DNA of 64,000 nucleotides from contig OX031070.1 of NCBI GenBank assembly GCA_943736015.1, positions 22,527,673 through 22,591,672 on the forward strand. The letters are read 5' to 3'. Within the stretch, counting starts at the first letter, position 1. Each line of letters begins with the position of its first letter. Source of the stretch: Tridacna crocea (Eukaryota; Mollusca; Bivalvia; Cardiida; Cardiidae). Of this stretch, positions 57,501 through 63,500 are shown one piece after another. Made by a program: the position numbers and the translations under genes. Below the pieces are notes generated by a model, which saw only the letters and a list, made by a program, of their open reading frames with translations, made no database searches and was not told where the DNA came from.

Positions 57501-60500
57501 AATTTCACCTTTTGCCACAGTGTTTTCCATAGGCTCCTACAAACAATGCGTAGAAATGAGTATCTATGGAGTAAAGGGTTAAAAACCCTCCCTACAATGT
57601 TTGTTTATATAAAGTCACTCTAGGACAATAATATTCCTCCAACTTGTTTCACTCATGGCCTTTCTTATGAAGTGGAATGAATCAAAGAATCCATATTTAT
57701 AGCAATCTACCAAACTTTCATCAAGTTTACTCTAAACAAAGAAATTGTACCCCAATAGTTTGTAAATTAGGTTTGGGCCAAATAGCAAAGCATGCAGTCT
57801 GAACTTGAACATGCTCTGTGCTTCAATATAACAGACAACAGATTCAGCACAATGAAGGATCTAGGTATTCAATGTCTATTTTTCATCTTAAACCATTTTT
57901 AACATCAATTCTAAAAATAAAATCCTATAGCAGCACACTACAGTCTCAAACATGTATTTATCAGTTAACAGGTGCTGATAAACCAAAAGGCAAGATTCTC
58001 GTCATAAGCAGCATGTCGTCCCCAAATAGTCTAGCATGCACCATCGCATTGAGTTTTGTTTAGATATCTTTGTTCCACAAAATACAGAAAGTGCTGAAGT
58101 GGCAACCTCTATTCTACAGGCAACCTACATTGACCAAGAATACACCGGGTTCGAAGAGAAAGAAAAGTATTTCTGGTACCTATATAAAGCAAGCACCAGT
58201 TTCTGCTAGTACAGTTTGAGCGTCCCTCAGATACTTGCTTAGGTCTGACTGTACACCAAGCTTTTCTCAATACCCTGTTAGTTGTACGGTCAGGTGGCAG
58301 GGGACTTAGGAACTTGTTCGCGGCTGTGGCGAATCATGTTGCCCCGATCCAAAGGGGACGACATAATTCGCCACAGCCGCTATCGTGTATTTTGCCAGCA
58401 TACATGGTACTTTGTAAGGGGCATACTGTTCAATCAGATCGCAAGAAATTTCTTCAAGCAGTGTAATAATATTTAATTCATGTGTATATAGCTTGCTGTC
58501 CTCGTCTCCAAAGTACACAATGGGCAACAGCTGTTGATAAAATGCTCGTAAAAACGGACAAATCTTGTCACATATTGAATAAAGTCAAACCATCTGTAAC
58601 ATATAAGTCGAACCTTGATGTATCCACGACTGATTTGCCTAGTTATGCCGCAAACTGTTTATGATTCCTGGTCAGTAAAACACCAACAGCATTGCAATAT
58701 AAAACCTGATCCTGCTAAAAAGTTAAATGACACTTTCAAGCTTACGGTAAAGACCCAAATCTTGCAATTTCAAAATTACTGAAGGTTAAGGAAGATGTCT
58801 CCGTATAGGACAGTGTAGATCCAAGACTCGACTGCACGTTGTCTGATCTTAATCTTCAGTCTGATCTCGATATTAATTTTCCGCAAAGGGTTTTTGAGTC
58901 GCGCTTAGCATCGTAAGGGTAAAAGCGCTTCAAGATATCTACAGCATTGAGGACATTGTCGAAAAAAGGATCTGACTTTACATTGCTCCCCGTATCCCTG
59001 TTCAGAGAGAGAAACGGGTTTCATTGTGCTGCAATATGAGAGCAGATCAGTCTAAGTTATAGATCGACAGAGGTCCGTGTCTTCACTTCTCCAAACAGAC
59101 AGAGAAAGTTACTTGGACCTTTTTGGAAATCGCTTCAGACTAAACCAGGCTCAAACGTGACTAGGAACGTACTTGTCATCATGTAGCTCTAGAGGGCTAC
59201 ATTTGGCAAGAAGATTCAAGAATGATTATATATAGTTTCATAAAGAAATGATGAAGTGGGATAAAAACTGGCTGAAAACTGCCCGAAAAACGATTAAGGA
59301 CGTATCTTTATAACTCTTTCAGCGCCAGTTGATGGCAGTTATATACTCTGACCTCTTTTAGGCGACTAAAACTATTATCCACTGAAACTCGGATGCGATT
59401 TTATCTTATAACCTTAACTTAACGAACGGACAGTATAGATCCAAGATCAGACTGCATGTTCTGTGCAGTCTGATCTTGGATCTATACCGTCCATAATTTA
59501 AAGCCCCTATTTTCGCCTATGGATAGCTCAGAAGAAAGTGATGAGTGCCGGTCTAATTCGGTTCGGCTATAGGTCGATGGCATTTCGAATGGTTGTGCAA
59601 TATCACCAGACACAGAAAACAAAATGCATCAGTAATGAAACATTTTAATCGATTCTGTCTGGCCTCTATCCAGACGAATTCCTGCGAGAATCTAAAACAC
59701 CAAGATATTTCCAGAAACTACGCAATCAAGAATGAAATGTGGTTTCCCCTTTTCACAACTTCTTCAATGTACGTTCAAACATCCAATTCAAACTGCTTTT
59801 ACAAATTTGACATTGTTCTTCGGTAAAACGCATATGTAATTAAAAAAAAACTCAAGGATTTTGCAATGTTACAGGGGCATTAAACCATATTTCATTTATT
59901 CTTTTTAAATTCTAAACAAAGACTTCATTTTTATTTTCGTGCAACAAATATAGACAGAAATACAATGCCATGTAGAGAACATTAGGAATTAGTCCGAATT
60001 ACCTAACTTGTATTGTATTTTACTGTAAAATTGTCCTATAGTTTACAATATAGCTTTTTTCCCATAACAATGGATAAATGAATTTTTAACATTTTTCAAA
60101 GATAAGGTTAGCTCTGTAGCTCAGTTAATAGAGACGTCGGTTATAAGTTCGAAAATCAATGGCTCGATTCCAAGACACCAATAGAAAAGAAAAAGGAATA
60201 ATTCACCTAATTTAAGACGTTTCAAGCATCTTACGAGTAAAAGTAAATACACTACAAAAAGGAACAAATTATGGGAATACGTTTGTTGAAAGAAAATTAT
60301 TATGTACAACAATAACATTTGGCGTGAAAGCCCTCAGCTGATCCTTGACATTTCTCGTAGCAACAATATCGTAGGAAGTACAGAAAATGAAGCTTCACCT
60401 TTTGTAGCGTTTGTAGGCGGCGACAAATCGCATGTGTTTCAAATAGTAAAATTTCTGTTGGAAAGGGTAGAAAACATCGTGTAAAATGAAGAAAATGCTG

Positions 60501-63500
60501 TTATCAGCATTTCTTCGTTTACAACAATGTTTTGAAAAGTTTTTCTTCACGGTGTCGAGTAAAACCCAGGACTGTTTAGTATAAAAGTGAAGGTTTATTA
60601 AAAAAAAGTTACCTGTAAAGAGAGGTCACGTATTTTGGTATTGCTTTCTTTTTCACCGTTATGGGCATGCTGATGTAACTTGTCCAGTTCATCCTTCAGT
60701 TGTCCTATATCAAACTGCAGTTCTTTCACTGTATTCTCGTACTCCGCCTCCAGATTCTCGAACTTTAAATGTTGTGCATACTTTTCCTGCTGGAGCACCT
60801 ATAGGAAGATAGAATGATGGTTAGATTTTGGTAAGATTTTCTTTTAACCCTTCATCAAACTATCTCTGGTTTTTAAGACCTTGTATGAATGAACAAATGA
60901 TTCTTTCTCTCAAATTTTTTCCATTAAAATGCTAAACGTGAATCTTTATTAAGAGATTGGTTAAACATTTATGAGAAAGTTTTATTTTATTCTTTTGATG
61001 ATGTTTAGCGCGTTTGTCTTTGGAGAAAACCATGAGTTAACCTATTATCACACAATTCCTACTTTTGACGACACGGACAAAGAAGCCTTTGAAAAACATT
61101 GCTGGAAAAGGAGAAAAAGCTGGTGTAAGCATTTTCTCCTTACCCACAATGTTTTCTATCCTTCCCAAAGGGTTTACTGTTATTTTCACCCTTCGATGTT
61201 TTCAATGTAGCTGAAATTATGACGGTTCACCAACGCTCACCGATCACAGACACTCTACCTTGTCACGTGATGTTGACCTACTAAACTTACGGAGCCATAC
61301 TCTGACAAAAGCGTTTTTTATACATCTTCGTGATGCATTGTACTAAGGAAGTCATAAAATCCATAAAATCCGTAACGTCAAAGAACTGACTGAATCTGGA
61401 GGTAGAATGGTTCTTTCAGCTGTGAATAGCTTGTTACAAGTGCTTACAGAATAAAGCAGCTCAAAAAAATGATATGGTATGAGGAAACTGAAATCAAAGA
61501 GAGAAATTTAAAGGGAAGTGTATACCGAACGACAAAATTGTAGACTGGTCCAGGCTGATTGAAAGCACTTTCAGACGGCAAAATAAACGTAACTCCAATA
61601 TTGGAATTTGTTTCCAGCCGGGTAGAAAACGTTGTGGAAAAAGGAGAAAATGCTGGTTACCAGCATTTTTCCTTTTCCCACAATGTTTTAAAAAGGCCTC
61701 TTTCTCAGGGTCGTAAAAACCAGGGACTGTTTGTTAAAGGGTTAAGTCACGCTTAGTGAAAATGAGGTTTTATTCATTTGCAAAAAGTATCGACCAAGAT
61801 GCAGGCTGACTTGAATCGAAACTTTTTACTTTCCGAAACTTTTCTGCATCACAAACGACCATTCTACCTCACGATTCAGCCGGTTATTAGTCAAAATACA
61901 GTTTATGGATCAGTAATAAGGTGATGAAAATTTGCTTGGTATAATATATTACGGATTTGTGACCCAACACGCAAACAAGGGACCTTATTGGAACTGCAAA
62001 AAGTGTCAACCCTGGTCAGACTGCGTGAATTGCACACTCTGACCTGGGTTGACAGTTTTCGCTTTAATGACATTTTCTGTTTGAAAAGTGGTCATTCTAC
62101 CTTGGTATTCAATCATTTTTTAATTATCAACTTAACTCTTTACCAAATGACAAAATGTTGGACTAGTCCAACTTGGAAGCCTTTACAGACAACAAAATAA
62201 AGTGAATCAAAAACTGAAACTTGATATGGAAAGGGTAGAAAACATTGTGGGAAAAGGAGAAAAATGCTGGTCACCAGCTGCAGCATTTTCTCCTTTTCCC
62301 TCAACGTTTTCATAGTCTTTCTTTCTTAGGGTCGTTAAAAGTCAGGGTGGACACTTTTCGCAGTTCCTAGAAGATCCCTTTTTGCATGACGGGTCACATT
62401 TCTAGATTAACCCTCATCCTGCTTATTACTATTAACTAGAGGTAAATTTTCATTTTGATAGTAAAAAAACACATATTGCTATTTCACCATTTTGTTTTAG
62501 GGGATAATTACTCCTTCTAAGAGAGTGCAGATCCAAGATCAGACTGCATATTCTTCGCAGTCTGATCTTGATCTACACTATCCGTATACGGTCAGTGAGT
62601 TGCGATTAGCAGCCTAAGGGCTTATAGGGCATGGTAGGGAAATTTTTCTAGTAAAGGTCAGGATCAGATCCCCTCAATGTTTGCAACAACTGTCCATTCA
62701 ACTAAAGGCTGTAAAAAATGCATACTTGTTTAGATCTAATTATGGATTTACTAATACTACACGACATTCCGTTTGAATATTCTAAGTTGAAAAACTATTT
62801 GCAAACCACAAATTAAAAGTCAATCAGATCGTGAAATTAGTGACTGAACAGCATAACGCAAGGTAGAAAAAGGAGTAACCAGTACTACTCCTTTTTCTAC
62901 AATCTTTCCGAATTCTTTCGTTCCTCAAAGTAGGTAAAACAAGGGCATGCTTGGTGAGGGATTAATCAATAAGGTCAAAAGACATTCATCTATGACAGGT
63001 CAAACATTTTTCCATGTCTATTTTAACGCATCACGTGTCAAATTGATTTATGACCTTGACCTTAGAATCTTGACAATCATTTTCCATTTTCACGCCCACA
63101 AGGCATTAAACTCAAAATGAAATATTATTGATATAAATGATTACTTCATACATTAATACATGTTAAAAACAATGCGGCACCCGTTGAAATCACTCATAGC
63201 GAATGATTGCTTCATTGTAATGATCAAAATGGTTTCCGGCGAGACGAGGAACTCACCTGCATGTAGTATTAATTTATCAAAATACATTTAATTCAGGGAC
63301 TGTCCAGAGAAAGTAAGAAATTAGCCTCGTACGACAGGTGGCCTCAGTTTATTGCATGTTCAATTAAGACGGTATGCTGAGGGGTTTGGCATCTTAACCC
63401 TTTCCCAAACAAGCCCTTGTTTTTACGTGTCTGCAGTACAAGTCTTCTGAAAACACTGTGCGAAAAGGAGAAATTGCTCCTTTTCTCACGGTGTTTTCTG

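Larger units (their letters stand above)
57590..60100. other. BICDL intron 2, mostly unassigned, with a low-copy hairpin
   Basis: Contains a 27-bp-arm hairpin at 58320-58380 (GCGGCTGTGGCGAAT / ATTCGCCACAGCCGC), a minus-strand stretch at 58306-58527 that reads like coding sequence (LYTHELNIITLLEEISCDLI) without a recognisable family, and second-type MITE copies at 58708-58922 and 59410-59500. Confidence 0.4.

Noticed and set aside
57818..58063. Plus-strand ORF with KGKILVISSMSSPNSL
   Set aside because: No family recognised and no supporting splice structure; left as unassigned.
60971..61210. Small secreted protein (MRKFYFILLMMFSAFVFG start looks like a signal peptide)
   Set aside because: After the hydrophobic start the frame runs into a TTAA MITE; no conserved mature part, likely chance.
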